A DNA stretch of 64,000 nt from Aquabacterium soli (GTDB lineage: Bacteria; Pseudomonadota; Gammaproteobacteria; Burkholderiales; Burkholderiaceae_C), in assembly GCF_003933735.1 (NCBI RefSeq), contig NZ_RSED01000017.1:1-64000 (forward strand). Reading direction: 5' to 3'. The notes below the pieces were generated by a model. That model was not told the DNA's origin and made no database searches. It saw only the letters and a program-made list of their open reading frames with translations. Positions 23,117-30,983 of the stretch are shown piece by piece; position 1 is the stretch's first letter; the number at the start of each line of letters is the position of its first letter. A program made the position numbers and the translations under genes.

Positions 23117-23941
23117 TCAGAGAAGGGCGTCGATGGCCTGCGACAGGGCCAGGCGCATGTCCTCGCCATCGGCCAGTGGTGCCGTGATGGCGGTGCGGCA
23201 GGCCAGGGTGGGCGCGATGCCCCCCGCGATCAGTGCACCCGCATGGATCAGCATGCGGGTGGAGGCACCTTCTTCCAGGCCATGTCCACGCAGGCGGCGT
23301 GTGCGTTCGCCCAGGGCCACCAGGCGCTGGGCCATGTCGGGCGAAACGCCGCTTTCCGTGGCCACCACCTCGGCCTCCTGTTGCGGGGCCAGGTAGTCGA
23401 AGTCGATGGCCGCAAAGCGCTGCCTGGTGGAGGTCTTGAGGTCCTTGGACAGGCTCTGGTAGCCGGGGTTGTAGGAGACGACCAGCATGAAGTCCGGGTG
23501 TGCTGTCAGCACTTCGCCCTTGCGGTCCAGCGTGAACTGGCGCCGGGTGTCGGCCAGGGGGTGGATCAGCACGGTGGTGTCCTGCCGTGCCTCGACCACT
23601 TCATCGAGGTAGCAGATGGCACCGTGGCGTGCGGCCATCGTCAGCGGGCCGTCCTGCCAATGCGTGCTGTCGTCCTCCAATAGCCACCGGCCGGCCAGGT
23701 CGCCTGCGGTCAGGTCTTCGTGGCAGGACACCGTGATCAGCGGGCGCCCCAGCCGCCAGGCCATGTGCTCGACGAAGCGTGTCTTGCCGCAACCGGTGGG
23801 ACCTTTGAGCAGCATGGGCATGCGCGTGCGCCAGGCGGCTTCGAACAAGGTGATCTCGTCGCCTTGCGCGCGGTAATGCGGTTCCTGGGCGATGCGGTAG
23901 CCCGACAGGTCGGCATCGTCCATCGGCGTGCTCGGTGGCAT
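23117..23941 (-). CDS. MoxR-family AAA+ ATPase of the CbbQ/NorQ type
   Basis: The 274-residue ATPase has Walker A (LKGPTGCGKTRFVEH), Walker B (GAICYLDEVVEAR), a sensor-1 region (FMLVVSYNPGYQ) and the arginine-rich STRQRF segment, with the RIAQEPHYR N terminus typical of CbbQ/NirQ/NorQ. These ATPases remodel a target enzyme together with a VWA partner. The start is uncertain: ATG at 23959 overlaps the amiE stop (TGATG), ATG at 23941 has GAGG upstream, and ATG at 23923 fits the family best. From memory, the gene after amiE in Pseudomonas (amiB) also encodes an ATPase; whether this is its counterpart is open. Confidence 0.82.
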   Translation of the reverse strand: MPPSTPMDDADLSGYRIAQEPHYRAQGDEITLFEAAWRTRMPMLLKGPTGCGKTRFVEHMAWRLGRPLITVSCHEDLTAGDLAGRWLLEDDSTHWQDGPLTMAARHGAICYLDEVVEARQDTTVLIHPLADTRRQFTLDRKGEVLTAHPDFMLVVSYNPGYQSLSKDLKTSTRQRFAAIDFDYLAPQQEAEVVATESGVSPDMAQRLVALGERTRRLRGHGLEEGASTRMLIHAGALIAGGIAPTLACRTAITAPLADGEDMRLALSQAIDALL

Positions 23942-23958
23942 GGCGTGGCCGCCCCTCA

Positions 23959-24999
23959 TCAACGGTGCTGCAGGTCGGTGGCGTTGGGGATGCCGGGGAT
24001 GGGGCAATCCTCCACGCCGGGTGCCGAGCGTGTGAAGGACTCGACCATCTCACGCGTGCCCTCGGGGTCGGTCACCCACTTGGTGTAGAAGTCATACGGG
24101 CAGGCGGCCACGCCGTGGGCGTTTTCACGCGAGTTGATCTTGCCGGTGTAGCCGCGGTGCAGCAGCTTGTAGAGGTGGTTTTCCGATTGCATGGTGCGGC
24201 GCGCATCGCGGATCAGGCTGGTCGACAGCGCGGCGTACTGGATGCCGTAGTCCTCTTCGCCGCATTCGCCCAGCGTCCGGCCGTCGAAGCCGATGATGGC
24301 GCTGTGCCCGAAGTAGCTGTAGACGCCATCGAAGCCGGCCGCGTTGGCCACGGCCACGTAGCTGTTGTTGGCCCAGGCCATGGCCTTGGCCATCAGCACC
24401 TGCTGGTCCTTGGCGGGGTACATGTAGCCCTGGCAGCGCACGATCAGCTCGGCGCCCTTCATGGCGCAGTCGCGCCAGATCTCGGGGTAGTTGCCGTCGT
24501 CGCAGATGATCAGGCTGACCTTCAGGCCCTTGGGGCCTTCGCTCACGTAGGTGCAGTTGCCGGGGTACCAGCCCTCGATGGGCACCCAGGGCATGATCTT
24601 GCGGTACTTCTGGACGATCTCGCCCTGGTCGTTCATCAGGATCAGGGTGTTGTACGGCGCCTTGTTGGGGTGCTCTTCATGGCGCTCGCCGGTCAGCGAG
24701 AACACGCCCCACACCTTGGCCTTGCGGCAGGCGGCCGCGAAGATCTCGGTCTCCTCGCCCGGGATGGCGGCCGCTGTGTCGTACATCTCCTTCGAGTCGT
24801 ACATGATCCCGTGGGTGGAGTACTCGGGAAAGATCACCAGGTCCAGGCCGGGCAGGCCCAGCTTCATGCCCTCGATCATCTCGCCGATCTTGCGGGCGTT
24901 GGCCAGCACTTCTGCCTTGGTGTGCAGGCGCGGCATCTTGTAGTTGACGACGGCCACGCCGACGGTGTCCTTGCTGCTGGAAATATCGCCGTGCATCAT
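23959..24999 (-). CDS. amiE: Aliphatic amidase AmiE
   Basis: The 346-residue enzyme hydrolyses short aliphatic amides such as acetamide to the acid and ammonia. It is a nitrilase-superfamily member with the triad E59 (FPEYS), K134 (KYRKIMPW) and C166 ([10 protein letters not shown]), at the same numbers and with the same length as I recall for the Pseudomonas aeruginosa enzyme. AGGAG lies eight bases before the first of two ATGs (24999 and 24996). A 250-base leader with a promoter, two small hairpins and a terminator precedes it, and amiC and amiR lie divergently, so expression is probably amide-inducible by antitermination. A MoxR/VWA gene pair follows on the same strand. Confidence 0.96.
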   Translation of the reverse strand: MMHGDISSSKDTVGVAVVNYKMPRLHTKAEVLANARKIGEMIEGMKLGLPGLDLVIFPEYSTHGIMYDSKEMYDTAAAIPGEETEIFAAACRKAKVWGVFSLTGERHEEHPNKAPYNTLILMNDQGEIVQKYRKIMPWVPIEGWYPGNCTYVSEGPKGLKVSLIICDDGNYPEIWRDCAMKGAELIVRCQGYMYPAKDQQVLMAKAMAWANNSYVAVANAAGFDGVYSYFGHSAIIGFDGRTLGECGEEDYGIQYAALSTSLIRDARRTMQSENHLYKLLHRGYTGKINSRENAHGVAACPYDFYTKWVTDPEGTREMVESFTRSAPGVEDCPIPGIPNATDLQHR

Positions 25000-25166
25000 T
25001 TGGAAAGCTCCTGGTGTGTCAAACAGAAAACGAAGGGACGAGCTCGCCTGCATCCGCATGCGAGATGGGATGGAGGAGGCAGGGAGGTGAAACGCTCTGC
25101 GAAGGCGCCACGCTGGTGTGGCGGTGCGTGTCTGGAGGGCACGCGATGCAGGCATCAAGCGAACAA

Positions 25167-25207
25167 GAAAAAAGGCCTGACAGCGCATGTCTGCGCGATC
25201 AGGCCTT
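25167..25207 (-). terminator. Leader terminator (attenuator) of amiE
   Basis: On the minus strand AAGGCCTGA and TCAGGCCTT (25207-25199 and 25180-25172) form a nine-base stem, with an inner GCGC hairpin in its loop and a T-run directly after. It lies roughly 45 bases into the transcript and about 170 bases before the amiE ATG. A terminator inside a leader, next to an AmiR gene, is the classic amidase antitermination layout. Confidence 0.85.
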
Positions 25208-25239
25208 GTTGCCTTGGCAGCGCCCCGACGATGTTGTCG
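25183..25239 (-). promoter_or_regulatory. Candidate AmiR (ANTAR) target: two four-base-stem hexaloops
   Basis: Two small hairpins occur in the amiE leader RNA: CGAC-AACATC-GTCG (25239-25226) and GCGC-AGACAT-GCGC (25196-25183). Each has a four-base stem and a six-base loop starting with A. The second lies inside the loop of the terminator. ANTAR proteins bind paired hexaloop hairpins; the family consensus has A at loop position 1 and G at position 4, and here position 4 deviates in both. Confidence 0.5.
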
Positions 25240-25258
25240 CGGGCACTGCGGTGGAATC

Positions 25259-25288
25259 AATATAAGGGCGGCCTTCAAGCCCTGTCAA
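25259..25288 (-). promoter_or_regulatory. sigma-70 promoter of amiE
   Basis: On the minus strand a perfect TTGACA (25288-25283) is followed after 18 bases by TATATT (25264-25259). Initiation is expected near 25252. The -35 lies within a perfect 14-base palindrome TCAAGCATGCTTGA (25285-25298). A second inverted repeat, GGCCAC/GTGGCC (25302-25322), lies just upstream. Confidence 0.75.
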
Positions 25289-25342
25289 GCATGCTTGAGC
25301 AGGCCACGAAAATATTGTGGCCGGGCTTGCACGTTTGCGAGA

Positions 25343-26557
25343 ATGAAAGGAACGACAACCACCTTGAATGCTGTAGCCGTGGCCAACACCAGTCCCATCA
25401 ACGTGGGCGTTCTGTTCTCCAGCGAGGGGACCACCGCGGGGATCGAACGGTCTCAACTTCTGGGTACCTTGTTCGCGATCCACGAGATCAACGACGCTGG
25501 CGGCATCGATGGCCGAGAGCTGGTGGCCGTGCACCGCGATCCGCAGTCCAGCCTGCAGCGCTACCAGCAACTGGCCACGCAGCTGGTGCGTGATGACGGT
25601 GTGCACGTGATCTTCGGCTGCTACATGTCGAGCACACGCAAGGCCGTGATCCCGGTGGTCGAGAAGTGGAACCGCCTGCTGTTCTACCCCACGCTGTACG
25701 AAGGCTTCGAGTTCTCGAACAACGTGATCTACACGGGTGCGGCGCCCAACCAGAACAGCGTGCTGTTGGCCGACTACATGACGCGCCACTTCGGATCGCG
25801 CGTCTACATGGTGGGCAGCGACTACATCTACCCATACGAGTCGAACCGCCTGATGAGCGACTTCGTGCTGACGCGGCCTGGTGGCACCAAGGTAGGCGAG
25901 CGCTATGTGCGGCTCGATGCCACCGAGAAGGATTTCGCGCCCATCATCAAGGACATCCTCGACAAGCAGCCGGACTTCATCTTCTCGACCGTGGTGGGCG
26001 CCGGCACGCGCCTGCTCTACCAGGCCTATGCCGAGGCCGGACTGGACCCGCGCCGCATGCCCATCGCCAGCCTGACCACCTGCGAGGTCGAAGCCGCGGA
26101 GATGGGCGTTTCGGTGGCGCAGGGGCACATCACCGCGGCGCCGTATTTCCAGTCGCTGGACACCGCGCTCAACCACGAATGTCTGGCGCGCTTCAAGGCG
26201 CGGTTCGGATCCGAGGTGCAGCCCAACATGTGCTGGGAGGCCGCGTACTTCCAGGTGCACCTGTTCGCCAATGCCTTGCGTGCGGCTGGCAGCGATCAGC
26301 TTGATCGCCTGTTGCCCAGCTTGCTGGGCAGTGAGCTCGATGCGCCGCAGGGCCGCGTGCGCATCGACCCGGCCAACCACCACACCCGTCTGTACCCGCG
26401 CATCGGCCGTGTCGATGCGCAAGGGCAGTACGAGGTGCTGGCCGAAACCGCCCAGGGCATCGAGCCCGATCCCTACCTGGTCAACCATTCCGTGGGCGAG
26501 TGGAACGATCCGCTGGTGCTCAAGGTGTTGAAGGGGGCACGCCATGGCCGCCCCTGA
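25343..26557 (+). CDS. amiC: Amide sensor AmiC (periplasmic-binding-protein fold, negative regulator)
   Basis: The 404-residue protein has the type 1 periplasmic binding fold of AmiC: INVGVLFSSEGTTAGIERSQ, FGCYMSSTRKAVIPVVE, FYPTLYEGFE, YTGAAPNQNS and GSDYIYPYESN. It lacks a signal peptide, as expected for a cytoplasmic sensor that holds AmiR inactive until an amide binds. I start at the ATG at 25343; the first 18 residues precede the fold and have weak ribosome-binding support, so a slightly later start is possible. It is divergent from amiE and overlaps amiR by 14 bases, consistent with the coupled synthesis known for the AmiC-AmiR complex. Confidence 0.93.
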   Translation: MKGTTTTLNAVAVANTSPINVGVLFSSEGTTAGIERSQLLGTLFAIHEINDAGGIDGRELVAVHRDPQSSLQRYQQLATQLVRDDGVHVIFGCYMSSTRKAVIPVVEKWNRLLFYPTLYEGFEFSNNVIYTGAAPNQNSVLLADYMTRHFGSRVYMVGSDYIYPYESNRLMSDFVLTRPGGTKVGERYVRLDATEKDFAPIIKDILDKQPDFIFSTVVGAGTRLLYQAYAEAGLDPRRMPIASLTTCEVEAAEMGVSVAQGHITAAPYFQSLDTALNHECLARFKARFGSEVQPNMCWEAAYFQVHLFANALRAAGSDQLDRLLPSLLGSELDAPQGRVRIDPANHHTRLYPRIGRVDAQGQYEVLAETAQGIEPDPYLVNHSVGEWNDPLVLKVLKGARHGRP

Positions 26558-27191
26558 TGCCAAGCCACGTGTGTCCGGGCGGGGCAAGCGCGCCACGCCC
26601 GATCTGCTCAAGAAGCTGCGCCACCTGCGTGTGGCGGTGTTCCACCCCAAGGACGCCGATGGCGAGATGCTGACGGGGCAGTTGCAGCGCATCGGCTGCC
26701 ACGCGCTCACCTTCTGGCCACCGCTGGAGGTCTTGCCCGACACGGTGGACGTGGTGTTCTGCGCTGTCCGCCCCGAACTGGCCGCGCGCAACTATGCCTG
26801 GGCCCGGGCCGAGTTGCCCCCGGCCATCGTGGCCGTGATCGATTATGAGAACCCCACCATCCTCGATGCCGTGCTGGAGCTGGGCGCACAGGCCGTGCTG
26901 ACCACGCCACTGCGCTCGTCCGGCGTGCTGTCGTCGCTGGTGATGGCCTTGGCCGTGAACGACGAGATGAAAGAGGGCCGCAAGCGCGTGGCCCGCCTGG
27001 AGAAGAAGCTGCTGGCCGCCAACCAGATCAGCGAGGCCAAGCTGATCCTGATGCGCACCCGCCAGGTGAGCGATACCGAGGCTTACCGCCTGATCCGTGA
27101 GCAGGCCATGAGCAAGCGGGTGGGCACGGAAGAGATCGCCAGCGCCATCATCCAGGCCGATGCGGTGCTGAACTACCGCGAGCGCGATTGA
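26544..27191 (+). CDS. amiR: ANTAR-domain transcription antiterminator AmiR
   Basis: The 215-residue protein has an N-terminal pseudo-receiver domain (about residues 28-145), a coiled-coil linker (VARLEKKLLAANQISEAK) and a C-terminal ANTAR three-helix domain with DTEAYRLIREQAMSKRV. AmiR, when released from AmiC, binds leader RNA and prevents termination in front of amiE. GGGGG lies six bases before the ATG, inside the end of amiC. The matching leader structure is in the divergent gap at 25167-25239. The gene for the AmiS channel that completes the Pseudomonas locus is absent here. Confidence 0.92.
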   Translation: MAAPDAKPRVSGRGKRATPDLLKKLRHLRVAVFHPKDADGEMLTGQLQRIGCHALTFWPPLEVLPDTVDVVFCAVRPELAARNYAWARAELPPAIVAVIDYENPTILDAVLELGAQAVLTTPLRSSGVLSSLVMALAVNDEMKEGRKRVARLEKKLLAANQISEAKLILMRTRQVSDTEAYRLIREQAMSKRVGTEEIASAIIQADAVLNYRERD

Positions 27192-27311
27192 AGCCGGCGC
27201 CAAGTGGATAGGTGAACCTCGGTTTTGGGATAGCGCATCGCCGCCGTCGATTCAAAGATGGCCAGCGCTCGTTTGGTGCTGAGCGCGTGTTCCCAAACCA
27301 TTGGAGAGTTC

Positions 27312-27890
27312 ATGCACAAGCTGTTGAGCCTTGCCTTCGTCGCATCCATGTCCGCAGCGGCGTTTGCCAGCCCATTGCCGGGCGTCCGCGGGGTGGACCA
27401 TGTGGGCTTCACCGTTCCCAATGCCGATGCCGCCGTCCGCTTTTTCAATGAGGTCCTTGGGTGCGAAGAGGCCTTCAGGTTCGGGCCCATCAAGGATGAG
27501 CAAGGCACGTTGATGCAGGATCTGGTCAACGTGAACCCGCGGGCCGAGATCCAGCAGATCGTGATGATGCGGTGTGGGGCAGGGTCCAACATCGAGATCT
27601 TCCAATACAAGACGCCGGACCAGGCCGCAACACAACCCAGGAACAGCGACATAGGCGGTCACCATGTGGCGTTCTATGTGGAAGACCTGGCCAGTGCCGT
27701 CAAGCAGGCCAGGAGCCTGGGGGTGAAGACCTTCATCGGGCCGTTTCCCATCACCGACGGTCCGGCAGCGGGGCAATCGATCACGTATGTGCTCACCCCC
27801 TGGGGTATGCAGCTGGAGCTCATCTCGTATCCCAAAGGCATGGCCTACGAAGAAAAGGCCAAGGTCAAGCTTTGGCAGCCGGGCCGTTGA
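27312..27890 (+). CDS. Exported VOC (glyoxalase-fold) protein
   Basis: The 192-residue protein starts with a signal peptide (KLLSLAFVASMSAAAFAS) and continues with a vicinal-oxygen-chelate domain: GVDHVGFTVPNADAAVRFF, IEIFQYKTPDQ, GGHHVAFYVEDL and MQLELISYP. His and Glu residues at the usual metal positions are present. Most VOC proteins are cytoplasmic, so export is unusual. GGAG lies five bases before the ATG. The substrate is unknown. It stands alone between amiR and the depolymerase gene, with no clear operon partner. Confidence 0.8.
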   Translation: MHKLLSLAFVASMSAAAFASPLPGVRGVDHVGFTVPNADAAVRFFNEVLGCEEAFRFGPIKDEQGTLMQDLVNVNPRAEIQQIVMMRCGAGSNIEIFQYKTPDQAATQPRNSDIGGHHVAFYVEDLASAVKQARSLGVKTFIGPFPITDGPAAGQSITYVLTPWGMQLELISYPKGMAYEEKAKVKLWQPGR

Positions 27891-27998
27891 GTCATTAGGG
27901 GGGTGATGGCCCTTTACACCCGCCGGGTTCGCCGTTTAAGCTGAGGCACATGCTGCGGTGCAGCAAGAACAACGAGCCACTGAAAGCGGGGGTGAACC

Positions 27999-29192
27999 AT
28001 GGGTGCCGATGCCATCGGGCTGCGCCGTGCGCGCGGCATGTTGAAGGACGTGGTGCGGAGCTTGGCGCTGGGTGCTGCAGTACTGGCCACCCTGCTGGGC
28101 ACGGTAAAGGCCGAGGTGCTGCCCCACCTGCCTTCGCTTGCGCTGAAGGTCGATGAGGTCACGGTCTCCGGCCTGTCTTCCGGCGCCTACATGGCCGGCC
28201 AGTTCGGTGTGGCCTATTCGGCGTCGCTGTCGGGGGCGGCAGTACTGGCAGGCGGGCCGTATGGCTGCTCCCGCGGGTCCGTCAGCACGGCCATGCTGGG
28301 GTGCTCCTGCCCGGCTGAAAAGCCCTTGATGCTCAGCCTGTTGCAGGCTTTTCCCGGCATGGCCTGCACGGCCTTCAGCCCCGGGGTGTACGAGGTGTTC
28401 AGCGAACGGGCGGTGAAGGGCAACCGGGGCGCCATCGACGATCCCACTCACCTTGAACGGCACCGCATCTACCTGCTCTCCGGAGGGCAGGATCACGTGG
28501 TCGAGCGCAACTTGGTCGACGCGGCCGGTTTGCTCTACCGGCATCTGGGGGTGCCTGAGGCGCAGATCCACCATGAACACCTGCCCAAGGCTGGGCACGC
28601 CTTTCCCAGCCTGCAGGCCACGGCAGCCTGCGGGGTGACGAAATCACCCTTCATCAACCAGTGCCAGGTGGACACAGCGGGTGAGCTGCTCAAGTGGCTG
28701 CACCCCGATCTGGCGGCCGTGACGCCCGTCGATGCGGACGAAGGCGCCCTCTATCAATTCAGCCAGCGCCCTTACACCGCGGGATCGGCGTTCACCAGCA
28801 TGGACACCACCGGCTGGGTCTATGTGCCCAAGGCCTGCAAGGAGCCTGGCGTGGGCTGCCGGCTGCATGTGGCCTTCCACGGGTGCGAGCAGGGGCAGAG
28901 CTTCAAGGGTGAAGGGCAGGGCGCCTACGGCCTGCAGTTCGTCAAAGGTGCGGGTTACAACCGCTGGGCCGAGGCCGGCCGTGTCGTGGTGCTGTACCCG
29001 CAGGTCAAGCCGAGCACACGCGGCAGCTTCTACCAGCCCTACCAGTTCAACCCCAAGGGGTGCTGGGATTTCTGGGGCTATACCGAGAAATATGCCGCGA
29101 ACAACGCGGGCGCCCCCAATTTCGCCAAGAAGTCCGCCCCGCAGATGCGCGCCGTCAAGGCGATGATCGACGATCTGCTCAAAGCTCCCTGA
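27999..29192 (+). CDS. Secreted polyhydroxybutyrate depolymerase-type esterase
   Basis: The 397-residue protein has an N-terminal signal segment (about residues 15-38) and an alpha/beta-hydrolase with lipase box G58-L-S60-S-G. An Asp (LLSGGQDHVV) and a His (PKAGHAFPS) complete a likely triad. The oxyanion-type HVAFHGCEQG and the C-terminal GCWDFWGY match extracellular PHB depolymerases, which cut extracellular poly-3-hydroxybutyrate. Several cysteine pairs fit a secreted protein. No separate starch- or chitin-type substrate-binding domain is visible at the C terminus. A later start at residue 14 (MLKDVV) is possible. The neighbour downstream is a diguanylate cyclase. Confidence 0.8.
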   Translation: MGADAIGLRRARGMLKDVVRSLALGAAVLATLLGTVKAEVLPHLPSLALKVDEVTVSGLSSGAYMAGQFGVAYSASLSGAAVLAGGPYGCSRGSVSTAMLGCSCPAEKPLMLSLLQAFPGMACTAFSPGVYEVFSERAVKGNRGAIDDPTHLERHRIYLLSGGQDHVVERNLVDAAGLLYRHLGVPEAQIHHEHLPKAGHAFPSLQATAACGVTKSPFINQCQVDTAGELLKWLHPDLAAVTPVDADEGALYQFSQRPYTAGSAFTSMDTTGWVYVPKACKEPGVGCRLHVAFHGCEQGQSFKGEGQGAYGLQFVKGAGYNRWAEAGRVVVLYPQVKPSTRGSFYQPYQFNPKGCWDFWGYTEKYAANNAGAPNFAKKSAPQMRAVKAMIDDLLKAP

Positions 29193-29233
29193 ATGGTGCT
29201 CAAGCTCCTCCCCGGAGCGCCGACAACGACGGG

Positions 29234-30979
29234 GTGAAGCTGTTATCCATTCTTTCGCGCCGATTCTCGGCCCTGGCCAGTTTTCGGGCGCAGTCGGCCC
29301 TGCTGTTCGGTGGGCTGGTGCTCGTGTTGACGGCGACCCTGGCGCTGGTGGTGTACCTGCTGATGGCGCGCCAGGCCGTGAGCGACCAGGGCCAGACACT
29401 CCATACCCAGGCGGCCAGCACCAGCGTGATGCTGGCCGAAGGCCTGTACGAACGCATGCGCGAGGTGGATCTGCTGGCCTCGTCAGCCGCCTTGACGCAG
29501 GATGGCGGAGGCGTGATCAAGCCGGACGGCTGGTTGCCGGTGCTGGAGAAGATGCAGGAGACCCGGCCCCAGTTCGCCTGGTTGGGCGTGACCGATGCAC
29601 AAGGGGTCGTCAAGGTGGCCGCCCACGGGCTGCTCGAAGGCAAGGATGTGTCCGCCAGGCCTTGGTTCAAGGCCGCTTTGAAAGGCCCGGCCGCAGGGGA
29701 TGTGCACCCTGCCAAGCTGCTGGCCACATTGCTGCCCACGCAGGTTGACAACGAACCCTGGCGCTTCATCGATTTTTCCGCCCCGCTGATCGACAGCAAC
29801 GGCACGGTGGTGGGGGTGCTGGGCGTGCACGGCAGCTGGCGTTGGGCTCAGGATGTGATCGAATCGCTGCTGCCGCAAGGATCGCGATACGAGAAAGTGC
29901 AGGTCTTTATCCTGGACAAGGGTGGCCTGGTGATCCACCAGCCCAAGGGCCTGACGGGTCTGGACAAAGCCTTGTCCATGCCCAAGGGGCTGGCGCATGG
30001 TGCTGCCGTGATGGACTGGCCTGATGGCGGGCGCTACCTCACGGCTCTGGCCCGCGTGCCGGCGCGCAATGCCTTGACGGACCTGGGCTGGACCGTGGTG
30101 GTGCGACAGCCACCCGAAGTGGCCATCAAGCTGGCCGTGCAGGTTCAGAAAACGGTGATCGCCGTGGGCGTGGTGGTGGGCGTGCTCGGGGTGCTGATGG
30201 TCTGGTGGCTGGCCGGGCGACTGAACCGGCCTCTGGTCGACATGGCCCGGGCGGCCGACCGCATCGCAGCCGGAGACCGCAGCGTGCACATGGGCCACCA
30301 CCGCGGTGCGGCCGAGCTGATGCAGGTGTCGGCTGCCGTGGACCACATGACCCGGGAGTTGCTGCAGCGCGAGCAGGCCCTGGTGGCCTCGCGCGACGAG
30401 CTGGAGCGCAAGGTGCGCGAGCGCACGGCCGAACTCCAGGCCAGCAATGCCGAACTGGCCCGCGCCAACACCGAGCTGGACAACCTGTCGCGTCACGATG
30501 CGCTGACCAAGCTGCCGAACCGCCGCGCCGCCGATGAGCGCCTGCTGCACGAACTGGCGCGCCACCGCCGCAGCCAGACCCCGTTGACTTTGATGGTGGT
30601 GGACATCGACCACTTCAAGGCGATCAACGACACCCATGGACACGGCGTGGGCGACGAAGTGCTGGCCGAGGTGGCCCGGCGCATGTCCGTCACCTGCCGC
30701 GCATCGGATTTCGTGGCGCGCATGGGAGGCGAGGAGTTCCTGCTGATCCTGCCGGACACCGACCAGCGAGGTGGAGAACTGCTGGGCCGCAAGGTGCTGG
30801 AATGGGTGGCCTCCATGCCCGTGGGACCTGTGCCACGCGTCACCATCAGCGTCGGGCTGGTCAGCCTCGTGCCCCAGGGCGGCATGGCGCCAGGCCCCTT
30901 GATCGAGGCCGCAGACCAGGCGCTCTACCGTGCCAAGAACGCGGGGCGCAACCGGGTCGAGGTGGGCGAACTCGCCTGA
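29234..30979 (+). CDS. Membrane-bound sensor diguanylate cyclase (Cache-HAMP-GGDEF)
   Basis: From the GTG at 29234 the product has 581 residues: an N-terminal membrane helix (about 20-42), a periplasmic Cache-like sensor (DAQGVVKVAAHGLLEGKDVSARPWFK), a second helix (VIAVGVVVGVLGVLMVWWL), HAMP, a coiled coil and a GGDEF domain with active-site GGEEF. An RASD inhibitory I-site lies five residues before it, so product inhibition is likely. It makes c-di-GMP from GTP. The start is uncertain: no ATG in frame is near, and GGAG lies 16 bases upstream of this GTG. The EamA gene is convergent, four bases away. Confidence 0.88.
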   Translation: MKLLSILSRRFSALASFRAQSALLFGGLVLVLTATLALVVYLLMARQAVSDQGQTLHTQAASTSVMLAEGLYERMREVDLLASSAALTQDGGGVIKPDGWLPVLEKMQETRPQFAWLGVTDAQGVVKVAAHGLLEGKDVSARPWFKAALKGPAAGDVHPAKLLATLLPTQVDNEPWRFIDFSAPLIDSNGTVVGVLGVHGSWRWAQDVIESLLPQGSRYEKVQVFILDKGGLVIHQPKGLTGLDKALSMPKGLAHGAAVMDWPDGGRYLTALARVPARNALTDLGWTVVVRQPPEVAIKLAVQVQKTVIAVGVVVGVLGVLMVWWLAGRLNRPLVDMARAADRIAAGDRSVHMGHHRGAAELMQVSAAVDHMTRELLQREQALVASRDELERKVRERTAELQASNAELARANTELDNLSRHDALTKLPNRRAADERLLHELARHRRSQTPLTLMVVDIDHFKAINDTHGHGVGDEVLAEVARRMSVTCRASDFVARMGGEEFLLILPDTDQRGGELLGRKVLEWVASMPVGPVPRVTISVGLVSLVPQGGMAPGPLIEAADQALYRAKNAGRNRVEVGELA

Positions 30980-30983
30980 GGGC

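Noticed and set aside
21399-24007. Denitrification (NorD/NorQ) or Rubisco activation (CbbO/CbbQ) assignment
   Set aside because: No norCB or cbbLS gene is present; the pair follows amiE, so only the family type is given.
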